In this document: positions 45,045 to 54,311 of the stretch, piece by piece
Layout: each line of letters opens with the position of its first letter
Numbering within the stretch: the first letter of the stretch is position 1
NCBI RefSeq assembly: GCF_002237555.1
Contig: NZ_CP022540.1
Location: 62,001-126,000, forward strand
Source: Antarctobacter heliothermus
GTDB lineage: Bacteria; Pseudomonadota; Alphaproteobacteria; Rhodobacterales; Rhodobacteraceae
Direction: 5' to 3'
Length of the DNA stretch: 64,000 nt
Made by a program: the position numbers and the translations under genes
The notes under the pieces: generated by a model
Seen by the model: the letters and a program-made list of their open reading frames with translations, nothing else
The model's database searches: none
Told to the model about the DNA's origin: nothing

Positions 45045-46373
45045 TCAGGCCAGAGCGGCCTCTGCGGCGGCGGCCAGCCGCAACAGGCGATGCTCTCCGT
45101 TGGGGGTGCCCATCAATGAGATCCCGCAAGAGGGCGTGCCGGTGGGCAGGGAAATAATCGCCCCGCCCAGTAAATTGCCGATCCGGGTATTGCGCAATGT
45201 GCGTAAGTTGGCCTGCACATAGGTCTCCCCCAGTTCCATTAGCGCCTCAACCTTTTCGGGCAGGTTAGGTGCTGTCGGACACAGGACCGCATCGTACCCG
45301 GCGGTCGCCTTGGCCCAGTCGGCGCGCATCGCGTAAATGCGCTGCCATGCGGCGATGAAATCGGCGGCGCTGTGGGCGGCACCGGCCTCAAACCGCTCGC
45401 GGATGGGGGCGAACATGACGTCGGGCTGTGCGATGATCGCATCGCGCCATGTGGCCCAAGCCTCGGACGTATAAAGCATGCCAGAATCCGCGTGGGGCTG
45501 CGCGATCTGTGGAAAATCAATCGGTTCGATGGTGGCTCCGGCAGCACGCAGGCGGTCGAGGGACTGGGCGTAGGCGCGTGCCGGGGCCTCATCCAGATCG
45601 TCCATGACAATGGTCTGGAGCGCAGCAAAACGACGGCCTTGCAGGTTGGTCCCGGTCAGGTCGGGCGCGGGTGCCCCTTCGAGCGCGGAGAGCATCAGCG
45701 CCGTGTCCTCGACCGTGCGGCACAGCGGGCCGACGGTGTCAAAGCTGGCAATCAGCGGCACCACACCCGACAGGCTGAGCAGACCGGAGGTGGTTTTCAA
45801 CCCGACAAGGTCATTCCAGCAGGCGGGCAGACGCACGGAGCCCCCCGTGTCAGAGCCCACACCGGCGGGGGCGAGACGAAACGCGACAGAGGCTGCCGCG
45901 CCAGAAGACGATCCGCCCGCAACAGCATCGGAGTCGTTCACACAAGGGGCCGTGGCGGTGACAGGGTTCAGACCAAGACCGGAAAAGGCCAATTCGGACA
46001 TATGCGTCTTGCCCAAACAAACCAGACCGTTCTGGGTCGCGTTACGCAGCACTTCTGCGTCCTGGTCGGGGATGCGCCCCGCCAACAGGCCAGAGCCCGC
46101 CTCGGTCGCAATCCCGGCAGTATCATAGAGGTCTTTCCAGCTGATCGGCACGCCGTCCAGCGGATGGCGGCGCAGGCCCAGTTCCGCACGCATCTTGGCG
46201 GCCTTTGCCTCTGCCAAGGCACGATCCGGGGTGAGACGTGCATAGATTCGGTCGCGCATGGGGTGCGCGTTGATCTCATTCAGAAAATCCTCCGCCAGCG
46301 TGACCGGATCTATTTCACCTTTGGCGATGCCGCGTCCCAGATCGGCGGCTGTCTGTTCGGTCATTTTGGTCAT
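45045..46373 (-). CDS. Amidase signature family protein
   Basis: A 442-residue amidase-signature enzyme. The Ser-cisSer-Lys triad is visible: Lys80 (VPISWKDLYDTAG), the cis-Ser near 155 in VAGGSSSGAAASVA and nucleophile Ser179 in GSDTGGSVRLPA. Members hydrolyse many amides, and GatA is a relative. There are no gatB/gatC neighbours and the sequence is shorter than typical GatA, so it is a catabolic amidase rather than the tRNA amidotransferase. An internal ATG at 46364 is an alternative start. Confidence 0.9.
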   Translation of the reverse strand: MTKMTEQTAADLGRGIAKGEIDPVTLAEDFLNEINAHPMRDRIYARLTPDRALAEAKAAKMRAELGLRRHPLDGVPISWKDLYDTAGIATEAGSGLLAGRIPDQDAEVLRNATQNGLVCLGKTHMSELAFSGLGLNPVTATAPCVNDSDAVAGGSSSGAAASVAFRLAPAGVGSDTGGSVRLPACWNDLVGLKTTSGLLSLSGVVPLIASFDTVGPLCRTVEDTALMLSALEGAPAPDLTGTNLQGRRFAALQTIVMDDLDEAPARAYAQSLDRLRAAGATIEPIDFPQIAQPHADSGMLYTSEAWATWRDAIIAQPDVMFAPIRERFEAGAAHSAADFIAAWQRIYAMRADWAKATAGYDAVLCPTAPNLPEKVEALMELGETYVQANLRTLRNTRIGNLLGGAIISLPTGTPSCGISLMGTPNGEHRLLRLAAAAEAALA

Positions 46374-46456
46374 GATGCGGTCCCCTTGTCTGCCGCGCGA
46401 CGGTAGCGGCAGGCGGGCGCATGGACAATCCCGCGCGCACGGCCATATTGCGGCAT

Positions 46457-47668
46457 ATGGAACATGACCTGATCATCGTCGGCGGAGGCCTGAACGGACC
46501 CGCCCTTGCTCTGGCCGCCGCTCAGGCGGGGCTGACCTCATGTGTGGTGGATGCGCTGCCGCTGGCGACGCGGCAGGACGCAGAGTTTGACGGGCGCTCT
46601 TATGCGTTGGCGCGGTCGTCGCAGCGGATGCTGGACCGGCTGGGGCTGTGGGAGTCGCTGCAGGATCACGCCCAGCCGATGACCCAGATCAAGGTATCGG
46701 ACGGACGTGTCGGCGATGCCGGGGTCTTTCTTGGCCTGCACTTCGACAGTGCCGAGATCGAAGACGGGCCGATGGGATTTATGGTCGAGGATCGGTATTT
46801 GCGGCGCGTGCTGCTAGAGGCGCTGGCCGGGTCCGACCTGATCACGCAACGGGCCGAGGCAATGGTCGTCTTCCAAGAGACCCGGCCCGAGGGCGCGTCG
46901 GTTACGCTCGCCGATGGTGAGGTTCTGACAGGTCGGTTGCTGGTGGGCGCGGACGGACAGAAAAGCGGTGTCGCCACCCGCGCAGGCATCCGCCGGATGG
47001 GCTGGGGCTATGGACAGGTGGCGCTGGTCTGCGCCATTGCGCATGAGGAACCGCATGGCGGCGTGGCGCATCAGCTGTTCCTGCCCGCCGGGCCGCTGGC
47101 GATCCTGCCGTTAACGGGCAATCGCTCGTCCATTGTCTGGAGTGAGCGGGACGGTCGCGCGCAGGCGATCAACGCACTGCCGGGCGCGGAGTATCTTCAG
47201 GTCCTGCGGCCACGGTTTGGCGATTTTCTGGGTGAGATTTCGTTGGCGGGCGCGCGCTATACCTATCCGCTGAACTTGTCGCTGGCGCGGGCCTTTACCG
47301 CCGAACGCGTGGCGCTGGTGGGTGACGCGGCGCACCGGATGCACCCGATTGCCGGTCAGGGATTGAACGCGGGGCTGCGCGATGTGGCGGCGCTGGCGCA
47401 TGTGATCGCACATGCGGCGCGTCGGGGCGAGGATTTTGCATCTCCGGCTGTTCTAAGCCGCTATGCGCAGTGGCGCCGGTTTGACACGGCATCACTGGCG
47501 ACTTCGACCGACCTGTTCAACCGGCTGTTTTCGAACGACAACCCCCTGCTCCGTCTGGGCCGTGATCTTGGCATGGTGGCGATCAACTCCGCCCCCGGAT
47601 TGCGCCGCAGCTTTATTCGTGAGGCGGCGGGGCTGACCGGCGACCTGCCCGACTTGATGCGCGCCTGA
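46457..47668 (+). CDS. UbiH/UbiF-type FAD-dependent monooxygenase
   Basis: A 403-residue flavoprotein hydroxylase of the UbiH/COQ6 family, which hydroxylates the ubiquinone ring. It starts at ATG 46457 (MEHDLIIVGGGLNGPALALA) with the dinucleotide-binding GxGxxG. The FAD-binding GD motif ALVGDAAHRMHPIAGQGLN is present, as is the middle DG motif (GRLLVGADGQKSGVATRAG). The exact ring position cannot be told. It is divergent from the amidase gene. Confidence 0.92.
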   Translation: MEHDLIIVGGGLNGPALALAAAQAGLTSCVVDALPLATRQDAEFDGRSYALARSSQRMLDRLGLWESLQDHAQPMTQIKVSDGRVGDAGVFLGLHFDSAEIEDGPMGFMVEDRYLRRVLLEALAGSDLITQRAEAMVVFQETRPEGASVTLADGEVLTGRLLVGADGQKSGVATRAGIRRMGWGYGQVALVCAIAHEEPHGGVAHQLFLPAGPLAILPLTGNRSSIVWSERDGRAQAINALPGAEYLQVLRPRFGDFLGEISLAGARYTYPLNLSLARAFTAERVALVGDAAHRMHPIAGQGLNAGLRDVAALAHVIAHAARRGEDFASPAVLSRYAQWRRFDTASLATSTDLFNRLFSNDNPLLRLGRDLGMVAINSAPGLRRSFIREAAGLTGDLPDLMRA

Positions 47669-47726
47669 GGGGCTTTCCCCCGGCGCGGGCCCTGCCTAAG
47701 CTGCGGCCAAAATCGGGAGGACACCC

Positions 47727-48479
47727 ATGGACAAGAAATGTGCAATCGTCACCGGGGCCGCGCGCGGCATCGGGTTGGCCACGGCGGACCTGTTTCTGGA
47801 AAACGGCTGGCAGGTCGCGATGTTGGACCGCGACGGCGACGCGTTGCTGAAGCAAACCGCCCAACGGGAAAACGTGCTGGCGCTGGTGCGCGACGTGTCG
47901 AACCCGCAGGACGTGAATGCCGCGATGCGCGAAACCCACGGCTGGGCCGGACGGATCGACGCGCTGGTGAACAACGCAGGCGTGGCTGAATTCGGCCCGA
48001 TCGACGGTTGCGACTTTGAGATGTGGCGGCGGGTGATGGAAACCAACCTTGATGGTGTTTTCCTGTGCTCACAGGCCGCAACACCGCATCTGAAGGAAAC
48101 GCAGGGGGCAATTGTGAATATCGCCTCGATCAGCGGCTTGCGCGCCTCAACCCTTCGGGTGGCCTATGGCACGTCAAAGGCTGCGGTGATCCATTTGACC
48201 AAACAGCACGCCGCAGAGCTGGGCGAGCACGGCATCCGGGTCAATTGCGTGGCCCCCGGCCCGGTCAAGACCAAGCTGTCGATGGCAGTGCATAGTCCCG
48301 AAATCATCAAATCCTATCACGATTCCATCCCGCTGAATCGCTACGGGTCAGAGCGCGAACTGGCAGAGGTGATTGTCTTTCTCGCCTCGGAAAAGGCGTC
48401 TTATGTCAGCGGGCAAATCGTTGCCGTGGACGGCGGATTTGAATCGACCGGCGTTGGCCTACCGGCGCTGCGCAGCTAA
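47727..48479 (+). CDS. SDR family oxidoreductase
   Basis: A 250-residue classical short-chain dehydrogenase. The NAD(P)-binding motif is TGAARGIG (residues 9-16), then NNAG near 82, Ser in NIASISGLRAS, and the catalytic YGTSK (Tyr-x-x-x-Lys). An Asp at the end of beta-2 (MLDRDGD) suggests NAD rather than NADP. The C-terminus has the usual VDGGFESTG. The substrate is unknown. A terminator follows its stop. Confidence 0.9.
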   Translation: MDKKCAIVTGAARGIGLATADLFLENGWQVAMLDRDGDALLKQTAQRENVLALVRDVSNPQDVNAAMRETHGWAGRIDALVNNAGVAEFGPIDGCDFEMWRRVMETNLDGVFLCSQAATPHLKETQGAIVNIASISGLRASTLRVAYGTSKAAVIHLTKQHAAELGEHGIRVNCVAPGPVKTKLSMAVHSPEIIKSYHDSIPLNRYGSERELAEVIVFLASEKASYVSGQIVAVDGGFESTGVGLPALRS

Positions 48480-48504
48480 ACGAACCCGGACCATGCGGTA
48501 CGAA

Positions 48505-48531
48505 AAAGGGCGGGGGTGTCCCCCGCCCTTT
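48505..48531. terminator. Perfect 12-bp hairpin terminator
   Basis: AAAGGGCGGGGG (48505-48516) pairs with CCCCCGCCCTTT (48520-48531), loop TGT. It lies between the convergent SDR and DUF2125 genes, with short A/T edges on both sides. Confidence 0.85.
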
Positions 48532-48551
48532 CGCAGTCCGGATCAGGCGCG

Positions 48552-50072
48552 TTACTGGATGCGCTGACCATTGGCCAGGATGTGGCCCTCTTCGTTGATC
48601 TCGATGGTCGAGGTCATGGTGTCCGGCTCTTCGCCCGGCACGGTGAACATCGACATCATCATGCGGAACCCCATGGCGTCCTGTTCCGGCAGAAGGCCCA
48701 TGGCGATCAGGTTGTCGATCACCCCATTGGCACCCGACACTTGCAGGTCAAGCTGGCCATTCGGGCGCGGCAGACCGTCGAAAGTTTCCAGATCGCTGTT
48801 GTCGAAGGTGAATGAGCCCGACCCCAGAACCGCGGCACCGACCATGTCGATCACAAAGTCGCTGAGCGTCAGCGAGTTCAACTCACCCGGCATACCGCCG
48901 GTACGGCCCAGATCCTCCATCGCCTTTGTGTCCAGCAGGCTGATGAATGGCGTGACTTGTGCATCTAGGTTAAACGCAACGGTGGCAGGCGCACGCGACA
49001 GCACCTCTGCAGGGTCAAAGATGTTCCACAGCATGTCGGCCATGGCGAAGTTGCCGATCACAACCGACAGAGAGGCATCCTGCGGGGTCTCGGACGGGGC
49101 CAGCGGCATTTCCAACGCAAAGCCGAACTCACCCAATTCTGCATTGACAGGCAACGGCAATTCCGGACCGGACAGTGCAACAGTCTGGCCGGTGCCAGAG
49201 ATGGCATAGGTCAGCGCCTCCTCAGAGACGGCCACGGCAAATTCGCCCCCGGTCGATGTGAACTGGCCTGCGGTCGGGCCATCGCCCTCATCAAAGGTGA
49301 ACTGCGTCGCACCACCGGTGTGCTTGAGCACGGCATCCACAGAACCGCCGTTCTTGAACATCGAGGTCGGATCTTCGTAGTCCAGTTCCTCTGGCAGAAC
49401 GGTCTTGCCTATGCTGGACAGCCCGGTGAGCTGCATGTTGAACATACCGCCCTCATCGCTCTCGGGATCGTCAAAGATCATGTCGAGCGCCAAGGTGCCC
49501 ATCGACATGTCCTGGTCGATCGAACGCATGCCACCCACGGTCAGGATATGCGACGTGCCGGACAGCGGACCGATGTTCATGGACACGCTCAGCATGTCGC
49601 GCGTGATTTCTTCGCCCTCGGCCATGAACTTGATCAGTTCCAGCGCGATGTTGTCGCCGCTGTAGGTATAGGTCAGATCGCCGGGCGCGCCCGAGACGTT
49701 CAGCGCCACGTTGGATTGCATCATCTGAACGATGGCTTCGCCAACGGTTTCGTCACGTTCCACAAAGGAAATCGCGATTTCGCCGACATCGGGGTATGAG
49801 ATATTGACCGAACCGTCGCCCGCGTCGGCAAAGGTAATGTCGGGCATGGCCACATGGACAGTACCGTCTTCTTCGGGGATCGTGATGACCATGGTCAGGT
49901 CGGACACAACCAGATCAGAGCCTTCCATCATTTCGGTGGCAGTGACTTCGTATCCAAAGTTGCCCATGTAAGCGTCGAAGTCGTCCCAGACCTGTTGCGG
50001 CGTGACATCGGCCCAAGCCTGTCCTGCCATGGCAACGATAGCCAGCGCCGAGGCTGTAACGTAGCGGTTCAT
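48552..50072 (-). CDS. DUF2125 family exported protein
   Basis: A 506-residue protein with a signal peptide (MNRYVTASALAIVAMAGQAWA-D). The mature part is acidic, rich in beta-type alternation and methionine, with segments GNFGYEVTATEMM, SYPDVGEIAISFVE, FGFALEMPLAPSE and a C-terminal repeat of the LDLQVSGANGVIDNL type. It matches the alphaproteobacterial DUF2125 family, whose function is unknown and which may be periplasmic or outer-membrane associated. I chose ATG 50072 because the frame extends upstream without a signal peptide. Confidence 0.85.
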   Translation of the reverse strand: MNRYVTASALAIVAMAGQAWADVTPQQVWDDFDAYMGNFGYEVTATEMMEGSDLVVSDLTMVITIPEEDGTVHVAMPDITFADAGDGSVNISYPDVGEIAISFVERDETVGEAIVQMMQSNVALNVSGAPGDLTYTYSGDNIALELIKFMAEGEEITRDMLSVSMNIGPLSGTSHILTVGGMRSIDQDMSMGTLALDMIFDDPESDEGGMFNMQLTGLSSIGKTVLPEELDYEDPTSMFKNGGSVDAVLKHTGGATQFTFDEGDGPTAGQFTSTGGEFAVAVSEEALTYAISGTGQTVALSGPELPLPVNAELGEFGFALEMPLAPSETPQDASLSVVIGNFAMADMLWNIFDPAEVLSRAPATVAFNLDAQVTPFISLLDTKAMEDLGRTGGMPGELNSLTLSDFVIDMVGAAVLGSGSFTFDNSDLETFDGLPRPNGQLDLQVSGANGVIDNLIAMGLLPEQDAMGFRMMMSMFTVPGEEPDTMTSTIEINEEGHILANGQRIQ

Positions 50073-50226
50073 AATTTTTTCCTCTCTGTCGGTGCAAACG
50101 AATTTTGCCAGTCTCAAGGGCTTCCCCCGCCCGGTCAAGGGACTGGATTCCATACTATTGAGCGATTACGACAGTGGCGAGACGCCATTTGCGGCGCAAC
50201 CCACGAATTATCGGAGAGAGCCAAGG

Positions 50227-50982
50227 ATGAGCGGTAGTCTGCACGACAAGACGGTGATGATCACTGGCGCAAGCCGGGGCATCGGGGCAGAAGCGGCGCG
50301 GGCCTTTGCAGCTCAGGGCGCGCGGGTGGCGCTGGTTGCGCGAACCGCCGAGGCGATCGCCGATCTGGCAGGGGAGATCGGGCCGCAGGCGGTCGCGATC
50401 CCCTGCGATATCGCCCGCTACTGGGAGGTCGAAAAGGCCGTAAGTAACTGCGTCGGCGCGCACGGCGGGCTGGATATTCTGGTTAACAACGCAGGTGTGA
50501 TCGAGCCAGTGTCGCGTCTGGCCGAGGCCGATCCTAAAGCCTGGGGAGAGGTGATCGACATCAACCTCAAAGGCGTGTTTCACGGCATGCGCGCGGCGCT
50601 GCCGGTGATGCTGGCGGCGGGTGGCGGCACGGTGCTGACCATCGGATCGGGGGCAGCGCATGGCCCGGTCGAGGGGTGGTCGCACTATTGTTCGTCCAAG
50701 GCGGGTGCGCTGATGCTGACCCGGATGCTGGACAAGGAATACAACCAACAGGGTATCCGCGCCCTGTCGTTGTCGCCCGGAACGGTAGCCACTCAGATGC
50801 AACGCGAGATCAAGGCAAGCGGCATCAATCCTATTAGCCAGTTGGATTGGTCCGACCATATCCCTCCCGAATGGGTTGCCCGGGCCTTGGTCTGGATGTG
50901 TTCCGACGCGGCGGAGGCCTATCTTGGCGGTGAGATTTCGTTGCGCGATGAGAGTGTGCGCGCGGCGGTCGGGCTGACATGA
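50227..50982 (+). CDS. SDR family oxidoreductase
   Basis: A 251-residue classical SDR from ATG 50227 (MSGSLHDKTVMITGASRGIG). TGASRGIG, NNAG near residue 90, Ser in LTIGSGAAHG and catalytic YCSSK are all present. The basic residues VARTAEAI after beta-2 favour NADPH. The C-terminus departs from the usual xDGG ending (GGEISLRDESVRAAVGLT), so substrate handling may differ. Its stop overlaps the enoyl-CoA hydratase ATG by four bases; the pair may act in one acyl or acid pathway. Confidence 0.9.
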   Translation: MSGSLHDKTVMITGASRGIGAEAARAFAAQGARVALVARTAEAIADLAGEIGPQAVAIPCDIARYWEVEKAVSNCVGAHGGLDILVNNAGVIEPVSRLAEADPKAWGEVIDINLKGVFHGMRAALPVMLAAGGGTVLTIGSGAAHGPVEGWSHYCSSKAGALMLTRMLDKEYNQQGIRALSLSPGTVATQMQREIKASGINPISQLDWSDHIPPEWVARALVWMCSDAAEAYLGGEISLRDESVRAAVGLT

Positions 50983-51587
50983 TCCGCCTGAAGCAGGAAG
51001 GCGGATTGTGGATCGCCACAATTGACCGGCCGGACAAGGCGAACTCTTTAACAGCCCCGATGCTGGAAGAGCTGTGCCGGATTGCCGAGGACGCGCTGAC
51101 AGGTGCCCGGTGTCTGGTTCTGACTGGCGCGGGCAAGGTGTTCTCTGCTGGCGCCGATCTGGAAGCCGCAAAGGCAGGGTTGGCGGTGTCGCCGCTGTGG
51201 GAACGTCTGTCCGGCGCGATTGTCCGTCATCCGGGCCTGACCATCTGCGCCCTGAACGGCACGGTGGCAGGCGGGGCCATGGGCATGGCGCTGGCCTGCG
51301 ACCTGCGGATTTCGGTGCCCGGAGCCAAGGTGTTTTATCCGGTGATGAAGCTGGGGTTTCTGCCACAGCCGTCAGATCCTGCGCGCCTTGCCGCGTTGGT
51401 GGGACCGGCGCGCGCCAAGATGATCCTGATGGCCGGGCAAAAGGTGCCGGTGGACGAGGCTTTGGTCTGGGGGCTGGTCGACCGGGTGGTCGAGGGCGAC
51501 GTGGTGGAGGCGGCGCGGGCGCTGGCGGCGGACACGCTGGGGGCCGAGCCCGAGCACGCCCGCGCGATCAAGGGACTGATCGGCTGA
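50979..51587 (+). CDS. Enoyl-CoA hydratase/isomerase family protein (short)
   Basis: A 202-residue crotonase-fold protein, shorter than the usual 255-270. The N-terminal core is intact: IDRPDKANSLTAPMLEEL, VLTGAGKVFSAGADLEAAK (first oxyanion-hole segment) and NGTVAGGAMGMALACDLRIS (second oxyanion hole). The C-terminal helical region after GLVDRVVEGDVVEAARALA is clipped at GLIG. One of the two catalytic Glu positions, usually in GxxPGxG, is replaced by MKLGFLPQPSD. Reaction uncertain. Coupled to the upstream SDR gene. Confidence 0.85.
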   Translation: MIRLKQEGGLWIATIDRPDKANSLTAPMLEELCRIAEDALTGARCLVLTGAGKVFSAGADLEAAKAGLAVSPLWERLSGAIVRHPGLTICALNGTVAGGAMGMALACDLRISVPGAKVFYPVMKLGFLPQPSDPARLAALVGPARAKMILMAGQKVPVDEALVWGLVDRVVEGDVVEAARALAADTLGAEPEHARAIKGLIG

Positions 51588-51702
51588 TCGGCGGGGCGCG
51601 ATCGTCATTTCGGCGCGGGCCCGGGTCCGGTCGGCCCGGGCATTGTCAGGGGCCGTTTGGTCGCGACGTTCCTGGCTTGGCGCTGCGCGGCGTTGTATCG
51701 CG

Positions 51703-51765
51703 AGGGTGCGCTGCCCCCGCCGCCCCTGCGGGGCGCCTCCCCCGGAGATGTTTGGACCAAGAAGA
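51703..51765 (-). repeat. Dispersed intergenic repeat, copy D (diverged)
   Basis: On the minus strand it reads TTCTTCTTGGTCCAAACATC, then CGGGGGAGGCG, then GGGGGCAGCGC, in the order of copy A. It lies between the enoyl-CoA hydratase gene and the GNAT end of the choV frame. Confidence 0.6.
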
Positions 51766-51780
51766 AGCCCAAGGCGCGGC

Positions 51781-52269
51781 TCAGAGGTCCATCTGAAAGA
51801 AGATCATGCGGTCGGCGACCTCCGGGGGCAGGTCGGTGTAGGGACCGCGAATGCGAAAGCCAAGCGAAATGAAGAGGCGTGTGGCGGCTTTGAGTGGCTT
51901 GCTAGTGTCCATCAAGATGCGGGAAGAACCGTTTTCCCGGCAGGTCTCGATCAGCGCCAGCATGAGCGCGCGGCCGGCGCCGGTGCCGCGCGCCTCGGGG
52001 CGGAGGTAGACGCGCTTTATCTCCGCAGTCCCCTTGGCAAGCGTTTGGACCATGCCGCAGCCGACTGGCGCGCCATGGAGCCGGACGAGCTTCACGGAGC
52101 CGCCGGGCGGGCGGCAGTCTACATCCAGCCGGTCGAGAAGCTCCGTATAGGTTTCCACAGGGTACTCACGCAGCACAATCGCAGCGTCGGCGGGCCGCAA
52201 TGACAGCAGGAAATCACGGTACTCCCAGCACAGCTCGCGAACGGTGTCGAGGTCTGCAGCGCTAATCAC
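51781..52269 (-). other. GNAT acetyltransferase part of the choV frame, probably once a separate gene
   Basis: From GTG 52269 this gives a 162-residue protein, MISAADLDTVRELCWEYRDF onward, a normal size and start for a GNAT-family N-acetyltransferase. The acetyl-CoA site is in RVYLRPEARGTGAGRALM. Late motifs are ILMDTSKPLKAATRLFISLG and FRIRGPYTDLP. The GTGA overlap with the restored choV stop is typical of coupled genes. The substrate is unknown. Confidence 0.6.
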
Positions 52270-53352
52270 ATCGGTGATCTCGAGCGCGCCGGGGGCTGCG
52301 CTGATAAGGTGGCGTTGATCTGGGCGATCACGCTGTTGGTGGTGATCTGTTCCAGCGGCGAGCCGGGCGACGATGCTGTCGGCCGTAACGCGGCCCAATG
52401 CCCTGCCGCCTTCGGTCACCGTCAGCGGGCCATCCTTGAGGCGCGGCATCAGTTCACGGATCGGGGTTTCGGCAGCGATCTCTTCGATACCTGTGCCCGG
52501 TTCCATCACATCGCGGGCGGTCAGCACGCCCAGCGGGTTCATGTTGGCCACGAAATCTGCCACATAGTCTGAAACCGGGGCTGAGAAGATCTCACGCGGG
52601 GTTCCAGTCTGAACGATGCGCCCACCCTCCATGATGGCGATGCGGTTGCCGATCTTGAACGCCTCGTCCAGATCGTGACTGACAAAGAGGATAGTGCGTT
52701 TGAGTTCGCGTTGCAGGTCGAGCAACTCGTCCTGAAGCCGTGAGCGGATCAACGGGTCAAGCGCCGAGAACGGTTCATCCATCAAGAGGATCGGGGCCTC
52801 TGTGGCAAAGGCGCGGGCCAGACCGACGCGCTGTTGCATACCGCCTGACAGCTCGCTGACCTTGCGGTCTCCCCAGTCGGACAGCCCCACAAGCGCCAGT
52901 TGCCGTGTCACCGTCTCGGCGCGCTGCGCGCCCGCCTGCCCGGCCAACTCCAACCCGAAACCGACGTTTTCCGCCACGGTGCGCCAAGGCAGCAGGCCGA
53001 ATTGCTGGAACACCATTGCGACATGGCCCTGCCGGACCCGGCGCAGGGCGCTTGCGGAACAATTGGTAACCTCTGTCACTTCGTCACCGCAGGTCACTCG
53101 CACGGAGCCACGGCTGACCGCGTTCAGCCCGTTGACCGCGCGCAGCAGCGTGGATTTTCCGGACCCCGACAGGCCCATGAGCACCACGATCTCACCCTCT
53201 GCCACGTCGAGCGAACAGTCATGCGCCCCCAGCACCTGGCCGGTTTCGGCCTGAATCTCGGCCCGGCTCCTGCCCTGATCCGCGAGTGGCAGGGCACGAT
53301 CGGGGTGATCGCCAAAGATGATCGAGACGTTTTCGAAAGACACGGCTGTCAT
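51781..53352 (-). CDS. choV: Choline ABC transporter ATP-binding protein ChoV fused in frame to a GNAT acetyltransferase
   Basis: A 523-residue open frame. Residues 1-330 are a ChoV/ProV-type ATPase: Walker A GLSGSGKSTLLRA (60-72), LSGGMQQRVGLARA (168-181), Walker B ILLMDEPFSALDP and a CBS-like tail. Residues 362-523 are a GNAT domain (RPEARGTGAGRALMLA, acetyl-CoA loop). Residues 334-360 are not family-like. In the next frame from 52355 the DNA reads LEQITTNSVIAQINATLSAQ and stops at TGA 52266-52268, overlapping a GTG at 52267-52269 that would start the GNAT gene. Two overlapping genes joined by a one-base insertion is therefore the better reading. ATG 53352 overlaps the choW stop. Confidence 0.85.
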   Translation of the reverse strand: MTAVSFENVSIIFGDHPDRALPLADQGRSRAEIQAETGQVLGAHDCSLDVAEGEIVVLMGLSGSGKSTLLRAVNGLNAVSRGSVRVTCGDEVTEVTNCSASALRRVRQGHVAMVFQQFGLLPWRTVAENVGFGLELAGQAGAQRAETVTRQLALVGLSDWGDRKVSELSGGMQQRVGLARAFATEAPILLMDEPFSALDPLIRSRLQDELLDLQRELKRTILFVSHDLDEAFKIGNRIAIMEGGRIVQTGTPREIFSAPVSDYVADFVANMNPLGVLTARDVMEPGTGIEEIAAETPIRELMPRLKDGPLTVTEGGRALGRVTADSIVARLAAGTDHHQQRDRPDQRHLISAAPGALEITDVISAADLDTVRELCWEYRDFLLSLRPADAAIVLREYPVETYTELLDRLDVDCRPPGGSVKLVRLHGAPVGCGMVQTLAKGTAEIKRVYLRPEARGTGAGRALMLALIETCRENGSSRILMDTSKPLKAATRLFISLGFRIRGPYTDLPPEVADRMIFFQMDL

Positions 53353-54182
53353 TTGCCACCCACCCTCAGCGCACGGTCCAACATGATGGCGACGACGACG
53401 ATGATCAGCCCCGCCTCAAACCCCAGCCCCGTATCGACGCGGTTCAGCGCGCGCACCACCGGCACGCCCAGTCCATCCGCGCCGACCAGCGCGGCGATCA
53501 CCACCATCGACAACGACAGCATGATGGTCTGGTTCAGCCCCGCCATGATCTGCGGCAGCGCCGAAGGCAGTTCGATCTTCCACAACTTTTGCCGCGGTGT
53601 CGCGCCAAAGGCATCGGCCGCCTCCAGCAGCGCCTTGGGGGTTGAGGCAATGCCCAGATGGGTCAGCCGGATCGGGGCAGGCACGACAAAGATCACCGTG
53701 GCAATCAGACCCGGCACCATGCCGATACCGAAAAACACGATGGCCGGGATCAGGTAGACAAAGGTCGGCAACGTCTGCATCAGGTCCAGAACCGGGCGCA
53801 TGAACCGGTAGATACCCGGGTTGTGTGCCGCGTAGATGCCGATAGGCACACCGACCCCCATGCAAACCACGCAGGCCGACAGGACCAGCGTCAGGCTTTC
53901 GGTGGTTTCCTCCCAATAACCCTGATTGAGGATGAACAGAAAGCCGACAAACACCAGCGCCGGCACCTGCCAGCGGCGGTGCACCGCAAATGTGGCCGCC
54001 GTTAGCACCAGCACCACGATCAGGGGATGCGGCTCTTGCAGCACCCAGAGGATCGCGTCTATCAGCGCCTCCATCGCGACAGCGAGACCGTCAAAGAACC
54101 AGCCACCGTTCTTCTGCAACCAGCCGAACCCCGCCTCGGCGGCGTCTCCGATGGGTATCTTGTGATTTGTCAGCCAGTCCAC
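53349..54182 (-). CDS. choW: Choline ABC transporter permease ChoW
   Basis: The membrane component of the choline/glycine-betaine (ChoXWV) importer, 277 residues, close to the family's usual size. It starts at GTG 54182 (MDWLTNHKIPIGDAAEAG), supported by AAGGGGGA upstream; an ATG at 54212 lacks a ribosome site. Six or so helices are visible. The permease motif region is IELPSALPQIMAGLNQTIMLSLSMVVIAALVGADGLG. Choline uptake feeds glycine betaine synthesis or catabolism. It overlaps choV by four bases, but choX is 1.7 kb away. Confidence 0.93.
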   Translation of the reverse strand: MDWLTNHKIPIGDAAEAGFGWLQKNGGWFFDGLAVAMEALIDAILWVLQEPHPLIVVLVLTAATFAVHRRWQVPALVFVGFLFILNQGYWEETTESLTLVLSACVVCMGVGVPIGIYAAHNPGIYRFMRPVLDLMQTLPTFVYLIPAIVFFGIGMVPGLIATVIFVVPAPIRLTHLGIASTPKALLEAADAFGATPRQKLWKIELPSALPQIMAGLNQTIMLSLSMVVIAALVGADGLGVPVVRALNRVDTGLGFEAGLIIVVVAIMLDRALRVGGK

Positions 54183-54311
54183 CGGCCCATCCCCCTTGGT
54201 TTTCCTATTCATGAGGGGTTTGGCCGGAATTGTGAAGCAGGTCGACGTCAATTGGGGTTTGTCGAACCTACGCAACAATGGCACCCTCCTCCCGGAACAA
54301 GGAGCGCCGCC

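Noticed and set aside
45372..46406. A 344-codon plus-strand frame over the amidase gene
   Set aside because: Antisense to an amidase with a complete Ser-cisSer-Lys triad.
50155..51366. A 403-codon minus-strand open frame over the SDR and enoyl-CoA hydratase genes
   Set aside because: Both plus-strand genes have intact motifs and overlapping start/stop codons. The antisense frame is Arg/Pro-rich with no domain.
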